Below are positions 47,290-58,099 of a DNA stretch of 64,000 bases, one piece after another (position 1 is the first letter of the stretch; each line of letters opens with the position of its first letter). The translations under genes were made by a program, and so were the position numbers. Below the pieces are notes generated by a model, which was not told the DNA's origin, did not search any database, and was given only the letters and a program-made list of their open reading frames with translations. This DNA comes from Flaccisagitta enflata (lineage: Eukaryota > Chaetognatha > Sagittoidea > Aphragmophora). The stretch covers positions 87,234,001 through 87,298,000 of the forward strand of contig OZ231127.1 of the NCBI GenBank assembly GCA_965153355.1, given 5' to 3'.

Positions 47290-47815
47290 GAAAGAAATGG
47301 TTCATACTTTGCTACATAGAGACCGCCCTTATATTTGCAGGAAAAAGCAATAAAAACAAAGTATTCTCACCACGCCTGCAGCTTCTCCTGTCTCTCCTGT
47401 CCCTCTGCTGCCTTTTGGTCTCGTTTCTTTGGGTGAAATTATCAATGAAAGATGCGATGATTGATTTCCAGCAGGCAATGAACAGATATTGCAACTTTTT
47501 TCCATGTGCAATATCTCCTAAAGTGATAAAAAGTGTATCTCCAGATTTTAAACTTGGAATTGTTATAGCCATAGCTACAGGTAGAGCCTAAGTTTTCCAT
47601 GGCAAAAGGCGGCAATGAATTTTTTTTCTTTCTCAGTAATGATATACAGAGGAAAACTATAGTTGAAGTTACTTTCTGGGTATTGCAAGATAAAGTATTA
47701 TATAAAACCAGCGCAGATCACTTTCTACAAGGCCTTTCTAAAACTAAACCAATCAAAGAATGACATAAAAAATTCACCATTTATTCGCCTAATCACCTAA
47801 AAAACGCCCTTAGTG
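47290..47815. repeat. ~525-bp repeat, copy 1
   Basis: Nearly identical to 48241-48757 and in the same orientation, starting GAAAGAAATGGTTCATACTT and ending AAAACGCCCTTAGTG. On the minus strand it keeps an 86-codon frame (MAITIPSLKSGDTLFITLGD...). The other copy has a 12-bp deletion plus substitutions but also stays open. Origin unknown; perhaps a captured exon or a non-autonomous transposon. Confidence 0.9.
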
Positions 47816-48003
47816 CTCTGGGCGCATTGTTCATTTCTCCGGAAGAACGCATGTCTTCATAGGAAAAAAATGCGGGCTTGAAAACTGTCTTAAAAAACTT
47901 AGAACTTAGGACTTAGAACTGACTTAGAACTTAGAACTGACTTAGAAATCTGTCTTAGAGTGTGTTCTTTGGTTTGAGGGTTGTTGTTTTCTTGGGCTTG
48001 ATA

Positions 48004-48225
48004 TCATCGCCGGCGTCTCAGGACATCACGGAGTATTCTTGAGGATCCAAGCAAGCATATTTTTTGGCACATGAATAAGTCGGGTACCCCTGGGATTTTA
48101 GATAAATAATCACCAATGTTGTTTGTAACCGTTCCAAGGCCACCCACTATCACGGGTATTACTTCAGTGTTAACCCCCCACATCCGCACAGAGGCATATT
48201 TAAGGTTGGGACCCGTATGTACCAT
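48004..48225 (-). pseudogene. Retrotransposon pol C-terminal fragment, downstream part
   Basis: The minus frame reads VIPVIVGGLGTVTNNIGDYL, then IPGVPDLFMCQKICLLGS and SRILRDVL. This is the conserved extreme C-terminus of non-LTR retrotransposon polyproteins that follows the restriction-like endonuclease region. It is separated from the preceding part (48750-49106) by the 48241-48757 repeat, and joining across the insert would not restore frame, so the locus is dead. Confidence 0.75.
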
Positions 48226-48240
48226 CTGTCTAAAGTCTGT

Positions 48241-48757
48241 GAAAGAAATGGTTCATACTTTGCTACATAGAGACCGCCCTTTTATTTGCAGGAAAAAGCA
48301 ATAAAAACAAAGTATTCTCACCACGCCTGCAGCTTCTCCTGTCTCTCCTGTCCCTCTGCTGCCTTTTGGTCTCGTTTTTTATCAATGAAAGATGCGATGA
48401 TTGATTTCCAGCAGGCAATGAACAGATATTGCAACTTTTTTCCATGCGCAATATCTCCTAAAGTGATAAAAAGTGTATCTCCAGATTTTAAACTTGGAAT
48501 TGTTATAGCCATAGCTACAGGTAGAGCCTAAGTTTTCCATGGCAAAAGGCGGCGATGAATTTTTTTTTCTCTCTCAGTAATGATATACAGAGGAAAACTA
48601 TAGTTGAAGTTACTTTCTGGGTATTGCAAGATAAAGTATTATATAAAACCAGCGCAGATCACTTTCTACAAGGCCTTTCTAAAACTATACCAATCAAAGA
48701 ATGACATAAAAAAATTCACCATTTATTCGCCTGATCACCTAAAAAACGCCCTTAGTG
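48241..48757. mobile_element. ~520-bp repeat, copy 2, inserted in retrotransposon pol
   Basis: Same sequence as 47290-47815. It splits a pol remnant: the upstream reading ends ...AELNRI and the downstream reading resumes before MWGVNTEVIPV. That makes it a later insertion. No obvious target duplication was identified. Confidence 0.75.
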
Positions 48758-49100
48758 ATCCGGTTCAGTTCAGCGCTTAGTCCCATATATTTGGCCACTT
48801 TTTCAGCTTCTTTCTTTTCCACGTTGACATCAACTGGGCATGAGACATCGATTATGTAGGCCATGTTATTGTTCATATCTTTGACAATTATGTCAGGCCT
48901 ATTTGCACCAATTGGCCTTGTTGTAGCAATGACTTGGTCATAGACAATTTCGCATTTGGGCTTTATTATGACCTCAGCAGGTTTGTGCTTATACCAGTTT
49001 TCACCGACATCTATGTTATAGTGTTTCAGGATTTTAAAATGAATATACTGGCATATGTTATTGTGCCTGTCAAAGTACTCCCGTTTTGCCAATGTGTCAC

Positions 49101-49106
<6 letters not shown>
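48750..49106 (-). pseudogene. Retrotransposon pol fragment: zinc-knuckle-like region and restriction-like endonuclease
   Basis: The minus frame reads CDTLAKREYFDRHNNICQYI (a C..., RHN, C, H arrangement), then TTRPIGANRPDIIVKDMNNN and AYIIDVSCPVDVNVEKKEAE. The PD-(x)n-D core (PDIIVKD...IIDVSCP) is the signature of the R2-type restriction-like endonuclease at the C-terminus of site-specific non-LTR retrotransposons and relatives. The upstream reverse transcriptase is missing; a GA array starts at 49107. Confidence 0.8.

Positions 49107-49160
<54 letters not shown>
49107..49160. repeat. (GA)n microsatellite
   Basis: A run of GA dinucleotides at the truncation point of the pol remnant. Confidence 0.97.
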
Positions 49161-49164
<4 letters not shown>

Positions 49165-49306
49165 CAGACCTCTACCCTTTCTCCCTCGCAACATAAGCAC
49201 CCTTCCTAATCAAACGTGCAATGTCAGTCATTGCAAGTCAAGAACTTCTAATAGAACAATGGACGCACCATTTAGAATCATGAACCTGCAGCTTGATCCT
49301 CACAGA

Positions 49307-49630
49307 GGGGGTGTTTCTAGTCAAAGACAATTGCGTTTCTAACAGGCCACTCGGTCGCTCGCTACGTTCATTCGCTTGCACTGCTCACTCCTTTCACTGG
49401 CTCCACAGTACTCCGCTTTGCTACGCTCGCTTTGCTCGCTCACTCCTCTCACTCGTTCTGCAGCAATCCGCTTTGCTATGCTCGCTTTGCTTGCTCACTC
49501 CGTTCACGGGCTCGCTCACTTACTTTACTCACTCCCTTGTGGGACAGTGGAAATTTTTGAATATGTGTTCACGCTGTGATCGCGTTCACGAAAAGAAACG
49601 CGTTTTGGGCGGTCACTGAAAACACACCCT
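49307..49630. mobile_element. MITE, GGGCGTGTTTCTAG family
   Basis: Left GGGGTGTTTCTAGTCAAAGA and right CACTGAAAACACACCCT. The interior has AATTGCGTTTCTAACAGGCC, repeated 'ctcactcc...ctcgcttt' units, and CGCGTTCACGAAAAGAAACG near the right end. Confidence 0.75.
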
Positions 49631-50109
49631 AAATGGAATCATGGTTTCGTCAGTGAACGTAAAGATAGATGGGACACGTAGCAATGCATCAGTTGGGCGA
49701 GCCTCGTGTCACGAAAGAGTGCCAACTCAGCGAATTCGCCGTAATTTAGGACAATTCACGTTAATTCACGTCAATTCACGACATTTCACGACGATTCAAG
49801 ACATTTCGATTCATTTTAGGCCAAACCACAATAATTCTTACACGCCATAGACGCGACTTAAGCGACTAAAACGAGATAAGACCTGAGTCGAGATAGATTG
49901 TTTTTTTTTTCTTCTGCTTATTACAACAAAATTCATTGAATACTGAAACACGGTAATGAACGAGAATCATAGTCGTCATTTGTCGAATCATCCTAAAGAT
50001 CATAGAACGGCAGACCTCTCTTTAACTTCGAATAAAATGGACTCAACTAACAGCCGTAACAATCACTTCAGGTATAAAAGATCGAAGTCTATCTGCCATG
50101 AATTACTGA
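49631..50109. other. No gene recognised downstream of the PLC-X gene
   Basis: AT-rich. Contains a short tandem 'attcacg(t/a)c' run at about 49752-49800. The polyadenylation region of the PLC-X transcript should lie here; AATAAA-like words occur on the minus strand but no single site stands out. Confidence 0.4.
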
Positions 50110-53100
50110 CTAGTGATTAAGATTAATGACATTCGGAATAAAATCGTATTCATCCACAAAATCGGTAAAAATGATGTTGACGCCACCAGGTCCTGTCTTT
50201 TTTGTCTTCACCCAATTTGAAGTTCTTGAGCACATAGGCCTTGAGAATGTGTCTCGAAGCGAAGACATGGCGTTGAGCACATACTAAAAGGATAGAAAGT
50301 TACCAGTAATGGCGGCTGTCGCCGTGAGGAAAAAAGTCGTAAGCATTGGTCACTTTTCACTTTTCAAGTTTTTGTCTCTAATCACTGCAAATCTTTTTAT
50401 TTTTTAGATCAAATCTAGAGCCATTGTATGTACTAATTGCACTGAAAATCAGAGAAAAAGTAGGATTGAGCCAATTGAGCTAGATGAGCTAAAATGCTCA
50501 AAATCACTCAACTAGACAACCAGCTATGCTTACTGACATGTTTTTTTTCTTGTATTTGTATATTTTGCATCTGTATATCCCATTAAAAATCAGAAAAAAA
50601 AGGACTGAGCTAAATGAGCTAAATGAGCTAGAATACATAAAAACACCCCTACAGATGAGCAACTATGCTCATTGACATGCTTTTTTTTGTATCTGCTTGC
50701 TGAAACATATATCAAGATTTTTATTCATTTATTGCATTTGAAATCAGACAAAAAGACCAAGCTAAATGAGCTAAATAAGCTAGAACGCTCAAAACACCCT
50801 CACAGATGAGCAGCTATGCTCATGAATATATTTTCATGTATTTGCATGCTCTTACAAGCATAAATACACTCCCTTATTGATCTTACTTAAAATCATAATA
50901 AATCGAAAAAAATTCAATCTAAATTTTTCATAGATAAATCTTCCAAAAATCATAACGCAAAAAATATTTGTCATAGAGCATTCTGCTTGGCGCCAAATGA
51001 AAGAGAATTATCCAATTCACTTACCCCGTTAATTTTGTCTAAGGGACCAATCGGTCAATTGAGTTCTGAAACTTCCTCATAAGGAAATAAAAATCATGTT
51101 TCTCTCGAATATGTCAAAAAGTCAAAGACTGACTTCGACTTTCTTCCCGATCATAGATTCATCAAGTGCAACTTTCTTGGTAAGACTTATGCTAAACTGT
51201 GTCTCAATCTCTCTCCATATAACATCATTGAATAACCCAAACTGGCCAAATCACCAAGTTGAAAACAATATCAATTAATGCTTGTAGTCAAATGACCTCA
51301 TTTATGACTGGCAGACATAAATGTTCAGCGGATTAATGAGCTGCATTGAAGTAACAAAAGGACGCACCTGCTCATTCTTTGGTGAGGCAATTGCTTGTGA
51401 AAGAGCAAATGAGCCCAGCGTATGCTTTGGAAGCTCCCTCTCAATTTCAATCAATGGATTGGTGTTTTCTGAAAACCATTTTGTCTGAAGATAACTTTGA
51501 CTGTTTGGCCATAGGAAATCCTGTGATGCCCCTGGGAACATAGCAATGACCTGTGAAGATGGAATGTTAGCATTAGGTTTAAAAGCCCTGATTACAGTTC
51601 ACAGATAGGTTAGAGATTCACCAAGCAAAATAAAAAAGTTTTGAATTCATTAAATCGTAAAATCTTTCGACGTGCGTCCAAGCAGAAAATGATATCTAAG
51701 TCAATACTTAGCTGACCAGTTGGGTTTGAGAAAAACAAGGCCACGTAGGGCAATAAGGTGCGCCATATGGATTGTCGAACGAATGCGTTACCGACCAACA
51801 GACTGACCAACGGACAAAGCCAATTATAGAGGTGCGTTGGCGCACCTAAAAATTGGTCTTTGTGCCTAATGGGTAACGCATTAACTCATTTGATCATTTG
51901 ATCATTTGATCATTGATCAAAGAACAAGCCAAATTGTTCGAAAATTATGACTATTTTCCACCTAAATACATGTATGTGATCTCATATCTGATGTCGTTTT
52001 GCGCTTTAGTATCACGTTACCATACATACGATGTCTCTGAAGTCATAACTCATTTCTATTAAAGAAAAGTAAAAAGATTTGAGAAATCTTTTCACACTTT
52101 TTACATTCGTCCTCACATCTCTAAAATGGGGAGAGTCCGTTTGTCAGTCCATTGTTCAGTCGGTCAATTGGTTGGTCATTAACGCATTCATAAAAATCAC
52201 CAGATCTTGCACTCTTTTAAAACAGAAAAGTGGTACCATCCCAGTTAAAGTAGTAGACCATTACATTTCAGGTGTAATTTATTCATCCATTCCTTCATAA
52301 ATGACATTCGTTCATAAAAAACATTCAAAGAGGACAGATCACTGGCCTTTTTGGCCTTGTTTTTACATTTGTGGGGGCTCTGAACATACATCTGTATTTT
52401 CGAACTTAACGCATTGATCATTGAGTTTAATTTTAATTTTGAAATCAATAGATAATATCTCACTTTACATACAATCACCTGCTCTTTTTTCTCTGTTAGC
52501 TTTTGAAGAGTAAGTTCCCCAATGCGTTGATTGTTTCTTTTAGCGAAGGGCAGCCCACTATCATCTTTTAGATACCTTGAAGAAGGAAAAAGTAAAATGA
52601 CATGATTTAAGTTGTGATGATTGAAACAATTTACAAATGAGTTCACTCGGTAAACTGTAGTTTGTATGTGAAATGCCCACCTTGTCAACATGTTTTTTTC
52701 ACTCTGGCTCATGGATCCATTCAAATCGGAGTAAAGTTTGTGAAATTCAATGATCACGACTTCTTTGGGATGAGACTCCAAAAATCTCTTAACCTCAGCG
52801 ACAGCTTCTCTCAAAGTCTGGAGTCAAAGCAAAATATATGATGAAATGAGGAAAATGATTGATCATAGTCGAAACTTCGCATAGAATCTTAATCTTTTTA
52901 GTCGCGGACATGCGACTCTACACCTTGCCGTGTTGGTCGGTCCGTCTTTCGGTCGGTCGGTCGGTCGGTCGGTCGGTCGGTCGGTCACATTTTTGAATTC
53001 CGAGCGGTTTTCGCATTACTGCTCCTGCCCAACCGTCCGCGACTGTTCTGCCATGTATCCGGCCTTGTTTTGTCAACAATTTGATCTATCAAAAACTTAC

Positions 53101-54155
53101 AATAGTAGTGTATAATCCATGACAAAATAAGAATTCGTTGCCATTCCATACCACCCTTAAGATAAGAGAATAACTTTTTTTACATTTTTAGTCGCGGACT
53201 CGCAACGCTAAAAGCCACTTTACCGTCGTCAGTTTATTAACCTGAAATCAAGGAATCTGATTCCAGCTTTTAGTTGATCCCCGATAGACAGAGCTTGCGT
53301 TTGACCAAAGTTGAATGTGATAGCTTGAATTTTCTTATTCCACATATCAATGGCTTGTTTGGCAATCGGTATGGAGTTCAATTCTTTTGGTGGTTTTAAG
53401 TCCTTGAAAGACATATGTTGAGAGTTATTCTTTTTTAAGAAAGTAAATCAAAGTCAATCTACTTCTTTACCTTCTTTTTTATAATCATTGTCCCTCGACT
53501 TAAAAGCCAGGGTGGTATTTCATTCACCTCGTATGCGCAAGATTTATTTGTTAGGGCGTGTTTCTAATGAAGATGAAAAACGCGTTTGTTCCTGTGAAAC
53601 GCGATCACAGTGTGAACACATATTCAAAAATTTCAACTGTCCTACGAGGGAGTGAGCAAAGTGAGTGAACAAGCTTGTGAACGGAGCAAGCGAGCGGAGC
53701 AGGGAAAGTGAAGCGTAGTGCTGCGGAGCAAGTGAGGGTAGTGAACGGTGCGAGCGAACGAACGTAGCGAGTGACCAAGTGGCCCGTTAAAAATGCGGTT
53801 GTCACGTGTAGAAACAGACCCTAAGATAGTAGAATCGAAACAGAAAATTGTCACTGCAAACACGGTTTATTTTGCTTAAGCTATGTTTATATGTTTGATT
53901 TCAAACTGTTGTTGTGGCCAAACTACACGAGCCAACACATAAAAAAATATCAATGCTTATGCACTGAAAAATTAAAAAATGAACAAAATGAACAATACAC
54001 TTACATTTTTATCTGGTGCTAAATGGCTGTTGGGATCGAGATCGGCAGTCATAGAATCATGAGAGCCCGGAATTGCCAAGCCTGAGGAGAATCAGTTAGT
54101 GTTCTACTTAAGTATCACCATCATACATGTATCATGAAGAGAAGCTGAGACAGGA

Positions 54156-54210
<55 letters not shown>

Positions 54211-56064
54211 TAGACAGACAGGCAGACAAACAGACAGACAAATATGAAGACAGAAAGACTGAGAGACAAACAGAAAGACAGACAGACAAATAGACCAAAT
54301 TATTTTTATTGATTATTGATTGTAATACTATCTAGGCGGAAAAAATGTTTCGCTACGTTTACATGCATACCTCAGGTTAGAATCAACCAATCATTAAAAA
54401 ATTGGTGAGAAAATTAAAGCCCTTCAAATTTGCAAGAGATTGACGCAAACCGCATCCCTCTAGCTCTATGCGTTCAAAAGTTATTCAACTTTGAATGAAA
54501 TACTTCAGTTTCACTCTAGCCATTTCTACACAATCTTCTGATGTTATCATTTCACTCATTTTTTGATTACTTCTAAACGCCTTGAACTAGACAGATGCGA
54601 TTTGCGTTGCCTGCTTGAAAATTCAAAGGGCTTCGTTTACGTCACCAATTTTTCTATGATTTGATGATTCTTTGGAATGCTGTGAGTCTAAATGTAGCAA
54701 AAGAATAGACAAAAAAAATCATAAGAAAGATCTGGAAAGCATTAACTCCTGAGTAACTCGAACAGTTCTAAGAATCGCCTCCGGAACAAATGGCTGCTTT
54801 GATTCAGTCAAAGGGAGCTCACACTAATTATTTAAGGATTTGTAATTGATTTGTATTCATTTTTACGCCAATGAAGGCGTTTTTGTTACGGGACGAAAGA
54901 TTTTTTCCGCCTAGATAGTAAAAGACCACTTCTCAGGAATAACGGTCACTGTTAACAACATCCTCCTAAAAGGCAATTGATGGTGATGACGGAGTGGTTT
55001 TGGCGTGACAGGTAAATTTTCTTTATGTTGATGGGATCTGGAGAGGTATGTGTGATTTCTGCGTTACCCGTCAGTGGTGAAGTTCTCTTATCAGCCGGTA
55101 AATTCGCCATCCAGTCGCTGCGATCCGGCCCTGTGTAGCTTTTCTTCATATGTCGCTTGGGAATGTTGACTTTAAACAAGGGAGAAAAGGTTCCCAGAAT
55201 ACCAACGCCTAAATCTAAGTAACCATTAACGACTTTAAGAAGGTTGGCGCCAATTTTGTCGATGTCTCCACTTACAACGCCTTTGATAATGCCTTCAAGT
55301 GACTGAGCCTGATTCTTCAAAAAATCTTTGGCGGCTTGTGCGACCGCCGCGACTTCGCGAGCTCTTTCTACCGTAAATTCCCGCCCTTCTTCAGCTCTCT
55401 CCCGAATCGTTGACAACTCGAGAGCTTCTTCGGCCCTCTCTCGAATATTCGCCAGCTCCAGAGCCTCCTCCGCTCTCTCTTTCACATTCAACGCCTCCCT
55501 GGCCTCCTCCGCCCTCTCCTTTATGTTGATCGCTTCCCTTGCTTCTTCCAAGGTTTCGCCTGGACCCCAAAAAGCCGCCTTTGCAGGAGGGGAGTAAATA
55601 GCGGTGGCTCTCTTCCTCGACAGGTCGAGACCACTCAAACGGTTAAGGCGTCTCAGCGGGGTATCGTCTGGTGATGGTGAGGAAAAAGAAAAGTGCTTAA
55701 GAGCGTTAAAAAAGCATCCAAATTTTAAATGAAAGGTTGGAAGAGTAGTAATAAGACATAGCGTTTGATTACATTCAGAACTATCGTCCTGTAAGAAAAA
55801 AAAAAACATAAATGCATTTGGAACTATCGTCCTGTAAAAAAAAAGACAAAAAACAAAAACAAAAAATATGAAAATTGAAAAAGAAATGTAGTTTATGACA
55901 AGACATACTTCCATTCTAGTTTTTGTAAAGAATAGATTACTTCCCCATATCATTATATATTTTTAGATAAGATTCGACAGATCAGAATTACTTGCGGAAG
56001 TCGCCGTTGACAATAAGAAAATGGCAACCAGTCCAAGTAACGATGGAATCGTAAACGAAGCCAT
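50110..56064 (-). CDS. Secreted PI-PLC X-domain protein, nine exons, 529 aa
   Basis: Minus-strand exons: 56064-55992, 55667-55068, 54081-54005, 53429-53242, 53155-53101, 52817-52681, 52575-52473, 51550-51368, 50283-50110 (TAG at 50112-50110). All introns are GT-AG, phases match at every joint, and the total is 1590 nt. Start MASFTIPSLLGLVAIFLLST is a signal peptide (1-24). Residues 62-128 are 14-residue coiled-coil repeats (ERAEEALELANIR type). The X domain follows from about 209: DWMANLP, LAIPGSHDS (His232), GIRFLDFR (Asp311, Arg313), FLFCHGLY (His325), SHPKEVVIIEF and the C-terminal NIIFTDFVDEYDFIPNVINL. His232, Asp311, Arg313 and His325 match the catalytic set of bacterial PI-PLC. There is no Y domain, so it belongs with the X-only (PLCXD/bacterial-like) class. 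Likely role: extracellular phosphoinositide or GPI cleavage. The coiled-coil N-terminus is unusual. Transposon fragments sit in introns 2, 3, 5 and 7. Confidence 0.9.
51735..51852 (+). mobile_element. HINE-like element, AGGTGCGCCA subfamily, in PLC-X intron 7
   Basis: ACAAGG start, tag AGGTGCGCCA at 51756-51765, a minimal GACCAACGGAC block, then hairpin AGGTGCGTTGGCGCACCT (51830-51847) and AAAAA. At 118 bp it is the most compact copy; the tag is complementary to the final 10 nt of the hairpin. Confidence 0.7.
52895..53068 (-). mobile_element. HINE-like element, AGTCGCGGAC subfamily, in PLC-X intron 5
   Basis: Hairpin AGTCGCGGACATGCGACT (52900-52917), (GGTC)n block, tag complement GTCCGCGACT at 53035-53044, 5' end CCTTGT at 53063-53068. 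It lies between exons 5 and 6. Confidence 0.7.
53554..53821. mobile_element. MITE, GGGCGTGTTTCTAG family, in PLC-X intron 3
   Basis: Left GGGCGTGTTTCTAATGA and right TAGAAACAGACCC, with TA duplicated at 53552-53553 and 53822-53823. Interior AAACGCGTTTG and 'gagtgagcaaag' units. Confidence 0.8.
54152..54296. repeat. (CAGA)n array in PLC-X intron 2
   Basis: CAGA/GACA tetramers with increasing divergence to the right. Confidence 0.95.
54328..54918. mobile_element. TIR MITE (591 bp) in PLC-X intron 2
   Basis: Ends CTATCTAGGCGGAAAAAAT and its complement ATTTTTTCCGCCTAGATAG, apart from one base, with TA at 54326-54327 and 54919-54920. The interior is also partly palindromic (AGGCGTTTTTG-like words and two matched AAATTCAAAG regions). 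Confidence 0.85.
55668..55860 (-). promoter_or_regulatory. Cluster of alternative 3' splice sites before PLC-X exon 2
   Basis: Three pyrimidine-tract acceptors stand in series on the minus strand: two tandem copies of T-rich tract plus CAG|GACGATAGTTC about 44 nt apart (near 55838 and 55794), then CAG|ACGATACC at 55667. Only the last fits the phase of exon 1. The DDSSECNQT reading after the second is open into exon 2 in the right frame, so it could serve a different upstream exon. Confidence 0.45.
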
Positions 56065-56144
56065 CTTGATGAAAAAAAACCTTTTGATTTCCTGCTGAGA
56101 GCAAGTTTTGGATTTAGAAAGTACTACGCAAATTTAAAAAAAAG

Positions 56145-56520
56145 ACGCACCTTTTTATTTGCTAATAGAACTGACTTAAATATCAAAACAATTTTACAGA
56201 GAGAGTGATTTTGAAGATTTTCAAATTATCTTTCATTCTAGACCAATCCCAGATCTGTATCTTTAACGGTTTAGGAGCTAGAGCTCTTTAAAGTGAGACT
56301 CCATTTTGCTGAATCACATCTTATTCAAAGGGACTGCAAAAACAAATTTGGCAACATTCTTACTCAAACTAATGCCATTTCCAAACAAAAAAAGATAGAG
56401 AAACCAGATTGGCGCCAAATGAAAGAGTTTTTCAAGGGCTTCAAAATGGTCGAAGATTTGGATTTAGAAAGTAAAATAGAAAACTTCATGAAGTTAACAT
56501 GCATACAACGAGATTCAAGG
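56145..56520. repeat. Third copy of the 0.4-kb dispersed element
   Basis: Shares GACGCACC, CATTCTAGACCAATCCCAGA, TCTGTATCTTTAACGGTTTA and GATTGGCGCCAAATGAAAG with 8656-9180 and 12385-12801 in the same order. The TIR ends are not well preserved here. Confidence 0.65.
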
Positions 56521-56672
56521 AAGTATCAACTCGAATGCGAATTGCAATTTATCCCCAATAATACAAACAACTTTTCGTTCAAGCCATTTTCTGTGCAATT
56601 TGTAGATAGGTTTTAGATGCATTTGGTGTCCTAACTTTGTCGAAGGATCATATCATTTTTGATCGAATGAAA

Positions 56673-56902
56673 ACAACGCCGGATACATGGCTACCCCAGT
56701 AGCGTGCGGGTGAACACTGAACAGGGATCATATTTGAGGTCATTTGATCATTTTGGGCAGGAGCAGTGACGCCAGAGACCGTAAAAACACACACACTCAA
56801 AAAGTAAATTGTGACGGACGGACTGACAAATGGACGGATCGCCGGAAAGACCGACGGACGGACCGACAAAGTGAAGTGTAGTCGTGTGGCACGCGACTAA
56901 CA
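56673..56902 (+). mobile_element. HINE-like element, AGTCGCGTGC subfamily, diverged
   Basis: ACAACGCCGGATACATGG start, AGTAGCGTGCGGGTGAAC tag with a substitution, GACGG block, 3' end TAGTCGTGTGGCACGCGACT. One hairpin arm is mutated. Confidence 0.6.
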
Positions 56903-56907
56903 AGAAA

Positions 56908-57026
<119 letters not shown>

Positions 57027-57029
57027 AAC

Positions 57030-57780
57030 TAAACATGAGAACAATCGAATGATGATGATAAGTATTATCGATCTAGATCAAACACTTATAAATATCATTT
57101 GTTTACTATACATATCGTCTAGTCTTGGAACAATGGGGAGCTCATAATGCGAGTGCCCATTAACAATGTGTTTCTTTGTTTTGTGCTACACATTTCATGT
57201 GTGGAAACATACAATTTAGCATATGTTATGATATTTTGCATGTTGATAATGTTTTAATCGCAAAGATTTTATAATGAGAAGGGATTATTAAAGATCACTT
57301 AAAGAAAAAACAAGTATTGATAGAAAAATTTGTAGCAAGTTATAGGAGTGAATACCGAAATAGCGGCTGCGCTCTAGCAGTGCTCCATTGTAGTAATTAA
57401 CCTCTAAAAAAATCTAGAGTTGAATTTCTAAAATCTAGAGTTGAATTTCTTTCCTATTTCATGAATAGGTTTTAGAAGCGTTTAATGCCCTGACTCAATC
57501 ATTTGTTCAATTCAATTCATGGAGATTCTGACCTACCAAAACCCTTCAGGATTCAGGATGAGAATATTACTCACACATAGATTCACTCTGTTTCTACAAC
57601 TTTTACTAGCTCCCCCTATTATGGATTCTTGAGGACCTCTTCTGTAAAAATGTCAAATACGCAGACAATTTCAAGTGTGATCTAATTGATTTCATTTGGA
57701 TCTAGTGGACTGTTAAGAGCCACTTAACGTTGAAAAAAAGGCCCCTTTTGAAAACTTGTGAAAATGACACCTGTTCGTTG
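57030..57780. other. No gene recognised
   Basis: AT-rich unique DNA, with a short tandem ATCTAGAGTTGAATTTCT (57413-57450). Confidence 0.5.
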
Positions 57781-57786
57781 ATGGTA

Positions 57787-58065
57787 GTGCACTGGTGGAC
57801 TTGTGGTTGTGGTGGTGGACCTGTGGTTGTGGTGGTGGACCTGCGGTTGTGGTGGTTAACCCCTGGTTGTGGTGGTGGATCTGTGGTTGTGCTGGTGGAC
57901 CTATGGTTGTGATGGTGGACCTTTGGTTGTGGTGGTGGACCTGTGGTTGTGGTGGTGGACCTGTGGTTGTGGTTGTTAACCTGTGGTTGTGGTGGTGGAT
58001 CTGTGGTTGTGCTGGTGGACCTATGGTTGTGGTGGTGGACCGGTGGTTGTGGTGGAGAACCGGGC
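57787..58065. repeat. 21-bp GT-rich minisatellite
   Basis: About 13 units of GTGGTGGACCTGTGGTTGTG with substitutions. Both strands are open; not coding evidence. Confidence 0.93.
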
Positions 58066-58099
58066 CATTCGGTATCGGGGGGGGGACAATTTCCAGCAA

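Noticed and set aside
47312-47572. 86-codon frame as a stand-alone host gene
   Set aside because: It lies in a repeat present twice within 1 kb, one copy inside a retrotransposon remnant, so a mobile or duplicated origin is more likely.
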